The position numbers and the translations under genes were made by a program. This document shows positions 6,788 to 13,792 of a stretch of DNA of 13,905 nucleotides, in pieces. Numbering within the stretch: position 1 is the stretch's first letter; every line of letters begins with the position of its first letter. Origin of the DNA: Planctomycetota bacterium (GTDB taxonomy: Bacteria > Planctomycetota > Phycisphaerae > Sedimentisphaerales > Anaerobacaceae); contig JAPLMV010000099.1 in the NCBI GenBank assembly GCA_026386835.1, positions 1 through 13,905 of the forward strand. Reading direction: 5' to 3'. The notes beneath the pieces were generated by a model. That model saw nothing but the letters and a program-made list of their open reading frames with translations, had not been told where the DNA came from and did no database searches.

Positions 6788-8023
6788 ATGGCAAAAAGCT
6801 TTGATAAGCATATACTGAAAAATGGAATGGTAATTATCGGCGAGCCGATGAAGGCGGTCGGGTCGGCGGCGTTTGATTTTATGATGCCGTGCGGTGCGGC
6901 GATTTTTCCCCAAGGATGCTGCGGGGCTGGGAGCGTTATTGAAGACTGGATTTTCAGGGGGGCTGGGAAGCGAAACAGCAGGCAGCTTTGCGATATGATG
7001 GACGGGCTTGGTCTGCACCGGTCAACTTCCGTGGGCAGTTCTCATCTTTCGGCAGGAGCGGTACTCGAATCGAGCAATTTGGAGCAGGCGCTGGAATTAT
7101 ATGCCGACGTGATACTCAGGCCAACTCTGCAGCAAGAGCAGTTTGAATTGGCAAGGCAGTTGGCAATCGATGAGGTCAAGGCATTGGACGACGACCCGAG
7201 ACAAAAGGTGATGCTGAAACTTCGTGAGCAGTTTTATCCAAGCCCGCTTGGTCGCAATGTCGTTGGTGAAATCGAGGAATTAAAATCGCTGACGGCTGAA
7301 AAAACAAAACAAATTATTAAAGAGAATTTTAATCTGTCGCAAACGATTTTTGCGATGGCGGGTAAGTATGACTTCGATGCCGTCTGTCGGCAGATGGAGA
7401 AACTGTTTGAGGCAAATACCAGGGAGGCTGCGCCACCGTTCAAAATCGGTGTCGGCGGGAAAAAATATACGCATATACATAATGACGGCGCACAAGTGCA
7501 TATCGCCCTGATGACAGAGACGGTCAAGCCGACAGATAAGGATTATTATAATGCCAGGGTGGCGGTATCGGTGCTTTCGGGCGGGATGAGCGCAAGATTG
7601 TTTACGGAGGTCAGAGAAAAACGCGGATTGTGTTATGCGGTGTCGGCGAGGTATCACTGTTTAAAGGATGCTGCGGGTATAATGTGTTATGCAGGCACAA
7701 CGCCGGAAAAGGCGCAGGAAACGATTGATGTAGTAATTGCGGAGTTCAATCGCCTTGGGGATGGTATAAGTGAGGAAGAAATCCAGCGTGCCAAGGTCGG
7801 GCTTAAGAGCGCAGTTATTATGCAAAGCGAATCCTCAAGCAGCAGGGCTGGCGGTATCGCCGACGACTACTATATTTTAGGCAAGGTTCGAAGTCTCGAT
7901 GAAATCAAACGCAAAATAGATGCAGCGAGCGTAGATTCGGTGCTGCAATTTCTGCGAGCCAATAAGTTCAGGGATTTTACGGTTGTAACGATTGGGCCGA
8001 AAAAGATAAAACATGGAATTTAA
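6788..8023 (+). CDS. M16 family peptidase subunit lacking the zinc site
   Basis: A 411-residue protein with the two-domain M16 (insulinase/MPP) fold. Where the HxxEH zinc motif is expected it reads SVIED (49-53) in the context GSVIEDWIFRGAGKR, so it should not bind zinc or cleave by itself. The second domain is well kept: GGMSARLFTEVREKRGLCYAVSA (265-287, shown here only by its key residues R279 and Y283) carries the Arg/Tyr pair that M16B enzymes use to hold substrate. In known heterodimeric members (mitochondrial processing peptidase, bacterial M16B pairs) one subunit has the zinc site and the other assists. Its stop overlaps the start of the next gene by 11 bp, so the two are coupled and probably form a heterodimer. 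No signal peptide is evident, so a cytoplasmic site is likely. The start follows a good promoter. Confidence 0.9.
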   Translation: MAKSFDKHILKNGMVIIGEPMKAVGSAAFDFMMPCGAAIFPQGCCGAGSVIEDWIFRGAGKRNSRQLCDMMDGLGLHRSTSVGSSHLSAGAVLESSNLEQALELYADVILRPTLQQEQFELARQLAIDEVKALDDDPRQKVMLKLREQFYPSPLGRNVVGEIEELKSLTAEKTKQIIKENFNLSQTIFAMAGKYDFDAVCRQMEKLFEANTREAAPPFKIGVGGKKYTHIHNDGAQVHIALMTETVKPTDKDYYNARVAVSVLSGGMSARLFTEVREKRGLCYAVSARYHCLKDAAGIMCYAGTTPEKAQETIDVVIAEFNRLGDGISEEEIQRAKVGLKSAVIMQSESSSSRAGGIADDYYILGKVRSLDEIKRKIDAASVDSVLQFLRANKFRDFTVVTIGPKKIKHGI

Positions 8024-9233
8024 GAAAAATATATTGCCGAACGGGCTGTCGATAATAGGTGAGGTCAATAAATCCGCGAAATCGGCGGCGGTGGGGTTTT
8101 TTGTCAGGACCGGCTCACGCGATGAAAGCAAAGAGGTGAACGGCGTATCGCATTTTCTTGAGCACATGATGTTCAAGGGGACGAAAAGATTAAGTTCCTT
8201 TGAGGTCAATGAGGCATTCGACCGGACAGGTGCGCAATTCAACGCATTTACCAGCGAAGAAAATACGGTTTATTATGCTGCTGTGCTGCCGGAATACTTG
8301 ATTGAAGTAATAAACCTGTGGATTGAATTGATGAGGCCGGCACTTAGGGATGAAGATTTCAATATCGAAAAGAACGTAATCAAAGAAGAAATCGCGATGT
8401 ATAAGGACTTGCCCGGCCACGATATTCTGGAAAAGTGCAGGAAGCTTTACTTTGGGGATGGCCCCTGCGGGAACAGCGTTCTCGGCAGCGATGAAAGCAT
8501 AAATGATTTGACTGCCGAGCAGATGCGCGGGTATTTCGCCAGCCGTTACGCACCGAACAATATGGTCTTTGCATGTGCGGGCAATTTCCAGTGGGGCAAA
8601 ATTTGCTCAACGGTTGAACAGGGCTGCACCAAATGGGAAAAGCAGCCGGCAGAGAGAAAACTCGAAGATTATCTCGGCAGGATAAAGAAAGAGCGAATTG
8701 AAAAAGCGAATTTATCGCGCGAGCATATATGCCTTATATCTCCTGCGGTGTCGGCGCAGGATAAGAGGCGCTTTGCAGCGGCGATTCTGGCGACTATTGT
8801 CGGCGACGATGTGGGGTCGAGATTTTTCTGGGAGCTGGTTGATAAGGCGATTGCGGAAACGGCATCGCTGCAGTTTTCGCCGATGGATGGAACTGGGGCA
8901 TTTTACACTTATATAAGCTGTGACAACCAAAATGTTCCGATGGTGCTCGATGCCGTAAAACATATTTTTGAGAGCTTGTGCCGTAGCGGCGTAACTGAAG
9001 AGGAGATGCGAACAGCCAAAAACAAGATTCTCAGCGCCCTTGTTATCAAGAACGAGCTGCCGATGGGTCGGCTGGTCGATTTGGGTTTTAACTGGGTGTA
9101 TTCGCAGCAGTACCGCACTATCGAAGACGATATTAATGCGATTAAGGGGGTTACGATAGATGAAGTTTGTTCGCTGGCAAAAGAGCTTAAGCCGGGCCAA
9201 TTTACCCAGCTTTCGATGGGCCCTGCAAAATAA
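8013..9233 (+). CDS. M16 family zinc peptidase, catalytic subunit
   Basis: A 406-residue M16 peptidase. GVSHFLEHMMFKGT (44-57) contains the inverted zinc motif HxxEH (H47, E50, H51), and the third ligand Glu lies in IKEEIAMYKD (E125 or E126), at the spacing usual for the family. GAQFNAFTSEENTVYY (73-88) is the typical following block. The C-terminal domain is degenerate at the substrate-holding Arg/Tyr motif: GSRFFWELVDKAIAETA replaces the usual SRLFxEVREKRGLAYS. It therefore complements the upstream subunit, which has that motif but no zinc site. The expected activity is degradation or processing of short unfolded peptides in a closed chamber; the substrate is unknown. The ATG lies inside the 3' end of the upstream gene, giving translational coupling. 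A hairpin terminator follows. Confidence 0.93.
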   Translation: MEFKKNILPNGLSIIGEVNKSAKSAAVGFFVRTGSRDESKEVNGVSHFLEHMMFKGTKRLSSFEVNEAFDRTGAQFNAFTSEENTVYYAAVLPEYLIEVINLWIELMRPALRDEDFNIEKNVIKEEIAMYKDLPGHDILEKCRKLYFGDGPCGNSVLGSDESINDLTAEQMRGYFASRYAPNNMVFACAGNFQWGKICSTVEQGCTKWEKQPAERKLEDYLGRIKKERIEKANLSREHICLISPAVSAQDKRRFAAAILATIVGDDVGSRFFWELVDKAIAETASLQFSPMDGTGAFYTYISCDNQNVPMVLDAVKHIFESLCRSGVTEEEMRTAKNKILSALVIKNELPMGRLVDLGFNWVYSQQYRTIEDDINAIKGVTIDEVCSLAKELKPGQFTQLSMGPAK

Positions 9234-9275
9234 ACCACAAAAACACTCTTCATTCCGCAATTTTGCCCCACATCG

Positions 9276-9319
9276 CCACGTGGCACGGCTTGAGCAAAGC
9301 GTTATCGTGGTTCTTTTTT
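9276..9319 (+). terminator. Probable intrinsic terminator of the M16 operon
   Basis: CCACG (9276-9280) and CGTGG (9306-9310), and inside them GCTT and AAGC around a GAGCA loop, form a stem with one internal loop, followed by TTCTTTTTT (9311-9319). It lies about 40 bases after the stop at 9233. The T-run runs into the stop codon of the opposing gene. Confidence 0.55.
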
Positions 9320-9695
9320 AAAGGGTTCGCTTTGGGTACGGATCAATTACCTGGATTTCCGTACAGCATTTTTTGGCTATGAAGTTCATTATCTCAGATT
9401 CTTTTTTCCAATTTAAATTGTAATTACTATGGTCAAACGAAAATACATATCCGTTATCGAAGACAATCTCATGGTATCGTCTTCTTATAATCTCGCCTTT
9501 TCCATTTTTCTGTGATTTAACCAGCTTGAGTTCCATTACTTTGTCGTAAGGGTACACCGTTTCACCAAAGCCCATGAACTTGTTAATTGCAATCTCATTG
9601 TCTGTTACTTTGGCGTAATAATCAAAAAGAAAAGGCAAAACAATGCAATTGGCTCCTATTTTGAAATGATCGCTTGCCATAAAGCTGCTTCCCAT
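9318..9695 (-). CDS. Short soluble protein or detached C-terminal domain of PrsW-like protein
   Basis: The frame is open from an ATG at 9704, but the ATG at 9695 has AAGGA eight bases upstream and is preferred (125 residues). The product opens with a hydrophobic patch (IVLPFLFDYYAKV), then ITDNEI-like sequence DNEIAINKFMGFGETVYPYDKVMELKL, RYHEIVFDNGYVFSF and a final helix. This beta-rich pattern with a G-Y-x-F strand recalls bacterial PH-like domains that follow membrane segments, a tentative likeness. It overlaps the 3' end of the PrsW-like gene by 74 bp in another frame. That overlap is long, and the last residues of the PrsW frame look like non-protein sequence. Either this is a coupled gene, or a single-base change has split a larger protein. 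No recognised family name can be given. Confidence 0.6.
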   Translation of the reverse strand: MGSSFMASDHFKIGANCIVLPFLFDYYAKVTDNEIAINKFMGFGETVYPYDKVMELKLVKSQKNGKGEIIRRRYHEIVFDNGYVFSFDHSNYNLNWKKESEIMNFIAKKCCTEIQVIDPYPKRTL

Positions 9696-11739
9696 AACTT
9701 CCATCCTTTAATTTCATGTAAACCTCAAGTTCATCGCACTTTTGCTTTCCCAGCAGCCGTCTGAAAATAAAATTCATCGGGATAACCGAAAGAACAATCG
9801 CCGGAAAAAAAATAGGTACAAACCAAATAATTAATGATGGGAGCATCAAATATCGATATGGTTGACTATCGAAATAGTGCCTGACCGAAGCACCCCACGA
9901 ACATAGCAGCATTAACAGGCCTGTTATTAAAAAAATAAAAAACAACATTGACAATCTTGCTGCCGGTTCCCATTTGCGATACTTTTCTTTTAGCTCATCA
10001 AAATTGAGGCTGTTTGCTGCTGCTAAAGCCCGAACTCGCTCTTCTTGTTTGGTCAACCGATTCTTTCTTTCAAAGAAACCTATCCATTTTGATTTTGTGA
10101 TTTCAATTCTACCCAGGTTTCCGATAATTATCAGTGTAAGGAAATAATACAGGCCAATAGGCTTAAGCATTGTCATATTTGCATTTGCAGCCCCGAATTT
10201 CCATCCCATAACTGCATACTGGCACAGGACTATCGCACAAATTGAATATACAAGATACCATGATAGACTTTCGACCCTTATTTTTTGTTCATTGTTGAAC
10301 TCCGAAACATTCAGCGCATTTTTTATTATGATGCTGAATTTGTTTATCGCTATGGCAAGGATAAGTATGGATAGCATTTTAACCTGCGGCGGCAGGCCTT
10401 TGACCATCAGGAAAAAATCAAATAAACCGTGTACGACGACCGCCGTAAGAAATGACAACCCAAAGTACAGCATCTTGTGCTGGTTGTTTTTTCTGTATCT
10501 CGAATAGAATAATCCATACACTGCAAAAGTGGTCATCGACATATGCAACAGCACCGACATTAAGGCTCTGCCTGTAACAGCCCGCAATCCCGGGTCCTGA
10601 AAATAAAGAAGATTCTCCATAAAGGCAAAACCAAGTGCTGATACGGATGCGTAGATTACATAATCGATTGATTCATTTATCTGGCGTGTAAATCTCAGTA
10701 TCAGCAGAAACGGAATTATCTTGACGGTCTCTTCGATTAGACCAATCCCAAAAAAGCAATAAAGCAGGTCATTGATGATATGCCCGTTTAATTCAAATCG
10801 TAAGCCATAGTCGAATATATCATAAAAGACCCTGCATATGGCCGCAAAGAACATGCCCCCTAATAGAGTTATTAACAAATAGCTCTGTTTCTCAGAATCG
10901 AAAATATCTATCCTTCTTAGATAATTGAACCACACAACCAGAATTAACCCCGCTGCCGCAAAACCGAAACTCGTCACATAGCCATAGTTAAAGAAATCTG
11001 CAATGTAACTTAACGTTTGTCCGCTCTTGAGATTGACGAGTCTAATAATGCGATATGGAATAAAAATTTTTATTTTCTGGTCAGAGATTAGTTCTTTCAA
11101 TTTGCTGAAATCACGTTCTTCATAGAGCACTTGTGCAAGATTCGAATATGCTCCCTCTATGTTGCCTTTGATTTCAATTTCTTTGTAAAAATATCTCTTC
11201 GCTTTTTCTCGGTCGCCGGACTTAAGATACGCATAGCCGATTGAGTTATTCAAATACGGTAGGTTGCCGTCTTTGACTTGGTTAAAATTGGCAAAGGCGT
11301 TCTTGAAATCATCCCTTATGGAATAAAAGTATCCAAGCCCATAATATCCGATGTTCGAGACCTTGACATCCTTATCCAGAGAGTATTTTACATACTCTGA
11401 CTTTACCGCATCGAGACTGTCATCATAGTTATCACTGCGACCAAGATTCAAAGAGCTATGGATGTATTCTCTATGGTATTCGAGATTGAAAAAATCTTTC
11501 TGGATTAGTTTTTCATACTCTTTGCAGACAACATTATAATTGCCTGAAGCTTTGGCCTTGCGAATAGTGTCTAACGGTTTGCCATCTTTGGATCCTTGAA
11601 AAACCAAATTAACGAGCAATATCACCAAAACTGCCGGAAGGACAATTTTCAAAATGATATTTTTAACGAAACTGTTTTTGTCAGTTCTTTCTCTTAAGGA
11701 ACCACTATTGGCTTTAATGTCGCTATCATTGATGGTCAT
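9622..11739 (-). CDS. PrsW-type intramembrane metalloprotease with TPR domain
   Basis: About 705 residues from the ATG at 11739 (a GTG at 11745 would add two; numbers below count from it). One membrane anchor (about 27-49) is followed by TPR-like helices (about 60-225, for example YLNNSIGYAYLKSGDREKAK), then a multi-span domain. The PrsW motifs are present in order: GLIEETVK (E338, E339), FAFMEN (E377, N378), LLHMSMTTF (H401) and VVHGLFDF (H439, D443). In Bacillus subtilis PrsW cleaves the anti-sigma factor RsiW (established); the substrate here is unknown. More membrane segments follow to about residue 670. The final 30 or so residues after EVYMKLKDG look out of frame, and a neighbouring frame (9318-9695) continues with domain-like sequence. 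The start codon coincides with the predicted transcription start, suggesting a leaderless mRNA. The gene looks more AT-rich than its neighbours. Confidence 0.88.
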   Translation of the reverse strand: MTINDSDIKANSGSLRERTDKNSFVKNIILKIVLPAVLVILLVNLVFQGSKDGKPLDTIRKAKASGNYNVVCKEYEKLIQKDFFNLEYHREYIHSSLNLGRSDNYDDSLDAVKSEYVKYSLDKDVKVSNIGYYGLGYFYSIRDDFKNAFANFNQVKDGNLPYLNNSIGYAYLKSGDREKAKRYFYKEIEIKGNIEGAYSNLAQVLYEERDFSKLKELISDQKIKIFIPYRIIRLVNLKSGQTLSYIADFFNYGYVTSFGFAAAGLILVVWFNYLRRIDIFDSEKQSYLLITLLGGMFFAAICRVFYDIFDYGLRFELNGHIINDLLYCFFGIGLIEETVKIIPFLLILRFTRQINESIDYVIYASVSALGFAFMENLLYFQDPGLRAVTGRALMSVLLHMSMTTFAVYGLFYSRYRKNNQHKMLYFGLSFLTAVVVHGLFDFFLMVKGLPPQVKMLSILILAIAINKFSIIIKNALNVSEFNNEQKIRVESLSWYLVYSICAIVLCQYAVMGWKFGAANANMTMLKPIGLYYFLTLIIIGNLGRIEITKSKWIGFFERKNRLTKQEERVRALAAANSLNFDELKEKYRKWEPAARLSMLFFIFLITGLLMLLCSWGASVRHYFDSQPYRYLMLPSLIIWFVPIFFPAIVLSVIPMNFIFRRLLGKQKCDELEVYMKLKDGSYGKQLYGKRSFQNRSQLHCFAFSF

Positions 11740-11773
11740 GATCACATTTTATCATGACCATGTTCTGCCGCAA
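11732..11773 (-). promoter_or_regulatory. Promoter with an operator-like palindrome over the PrsW start
   Basis: On the minus strand TTGCGG (11773-11768) is spaced 16 bases from TAAAAT (11751-11746), predicting a start at about 11739, the A of the ATG. A perfect 11-bp inverted repeat, ATGGTCATGAT and ATCATGACCAT (11732-11742 and 11751-11761), brackets the -10 box with an 8-bp spacer. A repressor bound there would block the promoter. The inverted repeat is seen directly; the regulator is not identified. Confidence 0.5.
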
Positions 11774-11826
11774 GCTCAATCCGACACCTTAAGCCCTGCA
11801 CCGTTAGTCGGGAGTACGGCCACCTT

Positions 11827-11865
11827 GTTACCCATGCAGATTCTTTTTTTACAAATCTGCGTAAC
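11827..11865. other. Inverted repeat with internal bulge
   Basis: GTTAC, a CCAT bulge and GCAGATT pair with AATCTGC and GTAAC, around an 11-base T-rich loop. It lies in the long gap 11746-12386. No T-run follows the stem on either strand, so it is not a terminator. Confidence 0.45.
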
Positions 11866-11877
11866 CAGCGAAACTTG

Positions 11878-11911
11878 TCCGCCTTTTATCCGCCTCTGGC
11901 GGACTGGCGGA
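11878..11911. repeat. Nested TCCGCC/GGCGGA inverted repeats
   Basis: Four six-base blocks are arranged TCCGCC, N5, TCCGCC, TCT, GGCGGA, CT, GGCGGA, so the inner and outer pairs can both form stems. Palindromes of this type recur between genes in many environmental bacteria (recalled, not verified here). Confidence 0.6.
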
Positions 11912-11937
11912 TCTGTGTCAAAAATTCTTTCGTCCCA

Positions 11938-12038
11938 ATTCGCGAAAATTCGTGGTTAGAGTTTTCTCTGCGAGTTCGGCGTTCTCGGCGGTTAAAAATC
12001 TACGTCTAAAAATTCTTCGTGTCTTCGGACCTTCGTGG
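11938..12038. repeat. Degenerate 8-bp-period repeat region (TTCG-centred units)
   Basis: Three clusters show an 8-bp period: units such as aattcgcg (11938-11953), tctctgcg and agttcggc (11965-11996), and cttcgtgt and cttcggac (12015-12038). Most share a TTCG or close core. It resembles the dispersed 'ccacgaag / cgcagag' intergenic repeats seen in several environmental phyla (recalled). The period differs from the 7-bp arrays elsewhere in the window. No protein frame is supported. Confidence 0.5.
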
Positions 12039-12071
12039 TGGAAAGTCTTTCCTATTTTAACACAGGTGGTC

Positions 12072-12190
12072 TTTTTTAAACAGGGGTGTAAAAAAGCTGA
12101 CTTTTTTTGTAAAAAAATGTAAAAAAGTGTTAAAAAGTGAACGATTTTTGTCAAAAAATGCTCAATTCATGTCAATTTTTGTCATTTTTT
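12072..12190. other. Phased A/T-tract region, predicted curved DNA
   Basis: Ten runs of five to seven A or T occur in 119 bp, with many centre-to-centre steps near 9-13 bp (about one helical turn). Tracts of this phasing bend DNA. It lies upstream of the promoter at 12334-12362. An AAAAAAG-ctga-CTTTTTT hairpin (about 12090-12107) is included and could act as a weak terminator. Confidence 0.5.
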
Positions 12191-12224
12191 GCAAGCCCCA
12201 AAATTCACCTTAACTACTTACCTG

Positions 12225-12238
12225 CTAACGACTAACGA
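12225..12238. repeat. Heptamer pair E (ctaacga twice)
   Basis: Two identical adjacent 7-bp units. Too short to be convincing alone, but it shares the 7-bp period with the array 46 bases downstream. Confidence 0.4.
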
Positions 12239-12283
12239 CAATTTTCCTGAAAAATCTTGCCCATCTTACCAAATAAGGACTTA

Positions 12284-12339
12284 CGCAATACTCAATACGC
12301 ACAACGCAATACAAGATACGAGCGACGAGATACTTGATT
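12284..12339. repeat. Heptamer array F upstream of a promoter
   Basis: Eight 7-bp units in register, mostly of the form NNNNATA (for example cgcaata and cgagata), plus cgagcga as in array C. The eighth unit, cttgatt, contains the -35 hexamer TTGATT of the promoter that follows, so the array runs directly into a promoter element. Confidence 0.8.
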
Positions 12340-12362
12340 ATGCACATCAATTGCGTTATAAT
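12334..12362 (+). promoter_or_regulatory. Sigma-70-type promoter of the small 130-residue gene
   Basis: TTGATT (12334-12339) is separated by exactly 17 bases from a consensus TATAAT (12357-12362). Transcription would start near 12369, just before the Shine-Dalgarno sequence AAGGAGG (12375-12381). Confidence 0.8.
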
Positions 12363-12389
12363 AGAAGCGGTTTTAAGGAGGTTACGGTG

Positions 12390-12782
12390 GTGGCTAAAGC
12401 CGATTATAACGAACAATTTGATGACGATATACTGCAGAGCAAGGCGGATGTTCTCCGTGCCAAAGACATACTGCCGCCATACCGCGATAAACCGCCGCAA
12501 AAAGACGCAGCAACGAATCCTTCTGAAAAAATGGAAATACCGAAATTCGACCTTGCGGAAGAGATAATGGCTGAGCATCGAAAAGTTACAGCGGTAAAAA
12601 GGAAGTCGCCAGGCCAAAAAACAGAACCCAAAGTACAAAAACCAGTTGGTGTAGCAGCCAGACATACCATTTTGCCGGGGCAGATTTCATCAAGGCAGAT
12701 GCAAATCATTTCTGAAATTGTGGCAAGAGATATCGAAAGACTGTGCAAAAGCATATCGCAAAGTCAAACGATGATGCATTAA
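12390..12782 (+). CDS. Small charged protein of unknown function
   Basis: The frame is open upstream to 12189, but the true start is GTG at 12390 (or the GTG at 12387): AAGGAGG ends eight bases before it, and a consensus promoter lies just upstream, inside the longer frame. The product has 130 residues, with many charged residues and prolines. It holds an acidic N-terminus (DYNEQFDDDI), a Pro/Lys-rich middle, a motif-like KFDLAEEIMAEHRKV, a basic stretch (VKRKSPGQKTEPK) and a C-terminal helix (SEIVARDIERLCKSI). No signal peptide or membrane segment is seen. No family is recognised. It has the best ribosome-binding site in the window, suggesting strong expression. It converges with the repressor gene, with a 23-bp gap. 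The layout suggests a cytoplasmic, partly disordered accessory protein; this is inference. Confidence 0.8.
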   Translation: MAKADYNEQFDDDILQSKADVLRAKDILPPYRDKPPQKDAATNPSEKMEIPKFDLAEEIMAEHRKVTAVKRKSPGQKTEPKVQKPVGVAARHTILPGQISSRQMQIISEIVARDIERLCKSISQSQTMMH

Positions 12783-12805
12783 GACTGTTTCGGCAGGGAT
12801 GTTTA

Positions 12806-13783
12806 TTATATCCTGATATGACACAAGACAGCCAGCGACCAGAGTAAATCCTTTTTGGCAACGACCTTAGTCTCGTATTTTTCATTTATTGGTATGAGGT
12901 GGACGCTGTCGCCGCTTATTCTTATCAGCTTGCAGGTAACACCGATTTGATTTGCCAAATGTGCTATGCTGACTTGCCCCGGCACAGCCGGCACCGACGG
13001 ACTTAATATCACGATATCGCCATCGTTTATTCTCGGCGACATACTATCGCCGTCTATCTGCAGGGCAAAACTGTCGGGAAACATCCTGAAAATCTCTTCG
13101 CACTGCACAAATTCAGTTATATCCTCAGCACCCTCTCCACAGAGTTGAATCAAATTAACCTGAGAAATTTTCAAGCCTTCAAACATCGCCTTTGTCTGCA
13201 AATCAATCGACACGACCCCCTCTGCAGAGCGAATTATTTCACTGCCGATGTGCTTTTTAACCAGTTCATCAAGTTCGGTAACGGCCGTGCTCGAATTTGG
13301 GAGAATTTCATTATCCCAGAAATGAACAATGCCTGCTGCGGTTCTGCCGAGGACCGGTATCCAGCCGGGGCGATTGGGTTTTGCGGGTGGTTTGCCCGGC
13401 TGAACCGCTATTTCGCGTAAAAAGCTATTTTTAAAACCCTTTTTTTCGCATAACAGTTGAATGAAAGCCAGTATCGGCGAGGTCATTTCGGGGTTTTCGG
13501 TTAACAATGCGTCCAATTTTCGCAAAAGCGAAGTATTTTGGCCAAAAGGATTTTTAATCTCGTTAGCAGAGCCGGTCAAAAGCCATTCCAAATCGGCACC
13601 GGTAACCTGGCAAATTTTGAGCAATATTTCTATGGGTGGAATACGGTCGCTTTCGTAATAGCTGTAAGTAGAAGGACTTATGTTCAGCGCTTCGGCAAAT
13701 TTGCTTTTGCCCCGCCGGCCTGCATATTGGTCACGCAATTGCCGAATCCGCTCAATTATCGCTTTTGCGTCTATATTTTCCAT
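12806..13783 (-). CDS. LexA/CI-like repressor: HTH-XRE with S24 autopeptidase domain
   Basis: A 325-residue transcription regulator. Residues 5-70 form an XRE helix-turn-helix (KSKFAEALNISPSTYSYYES). After a linker, IPVLGRTAAG (142-151) resembles the LexA cleavage segment, with Ala150-Gly151 as the scissile bond. QIDGDSMSPRINDGDIVIL (242-260) holds the catalytic Ser247, and VTCKLIRI (282-289) the Lys285; the 38-residue Ser-Lys spacing matches LexA. Such proteins usually cleave themselves when RecA filaments form, lifting repression (family knowledge). Odd feature: 96 residues separate Gly151 from Ser247, about 60 more than in LexA, so an extra segment is inserted in the autopeptidase domain. 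A 12-bp inverted repeat immediately upstream of its start is the likely operator, implying autoregulation. Confidence 0.9.
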   Translation of the reverse strand: MENIDAKAIIERIRQLRDQYAGRRGKSKFAEALNISPSTYSYYESDRIPPIEILLKICQVTGADLEWLLTGSANEIKNPFGQNTSLLRKLDALLTENPEMTSPILAFIQLLCEKKGFKNSFLREIAVQPGKPPAKPNRPGWIPVLGRTAAGIVHFWDNEILPNSSTAVTELDELVKKHIGSEIIRSAEGVVSIDLQTKAMFEGLKISQVNLIQLCGEGAEDITEFVQCEEIFRMFPDSFALQIDGDSMSPRINDGDIVILSPSVPAVPGQVSIAHLANQIGVTCKLIRISGDSVHLIPINEKYETKVVAKKDLLWSLAVLCHIRI

Positions 13784-13792
13784 AAATTTTAT

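Noticed and set aside
12189..12389. 66 extra N-terminal codons of the 130-residue protein
   Set aside because: This stretch contains heptamer arrays, a consensus promoter and the Shine-Dalgarno sequence, so it is upstream DNA and not coding.
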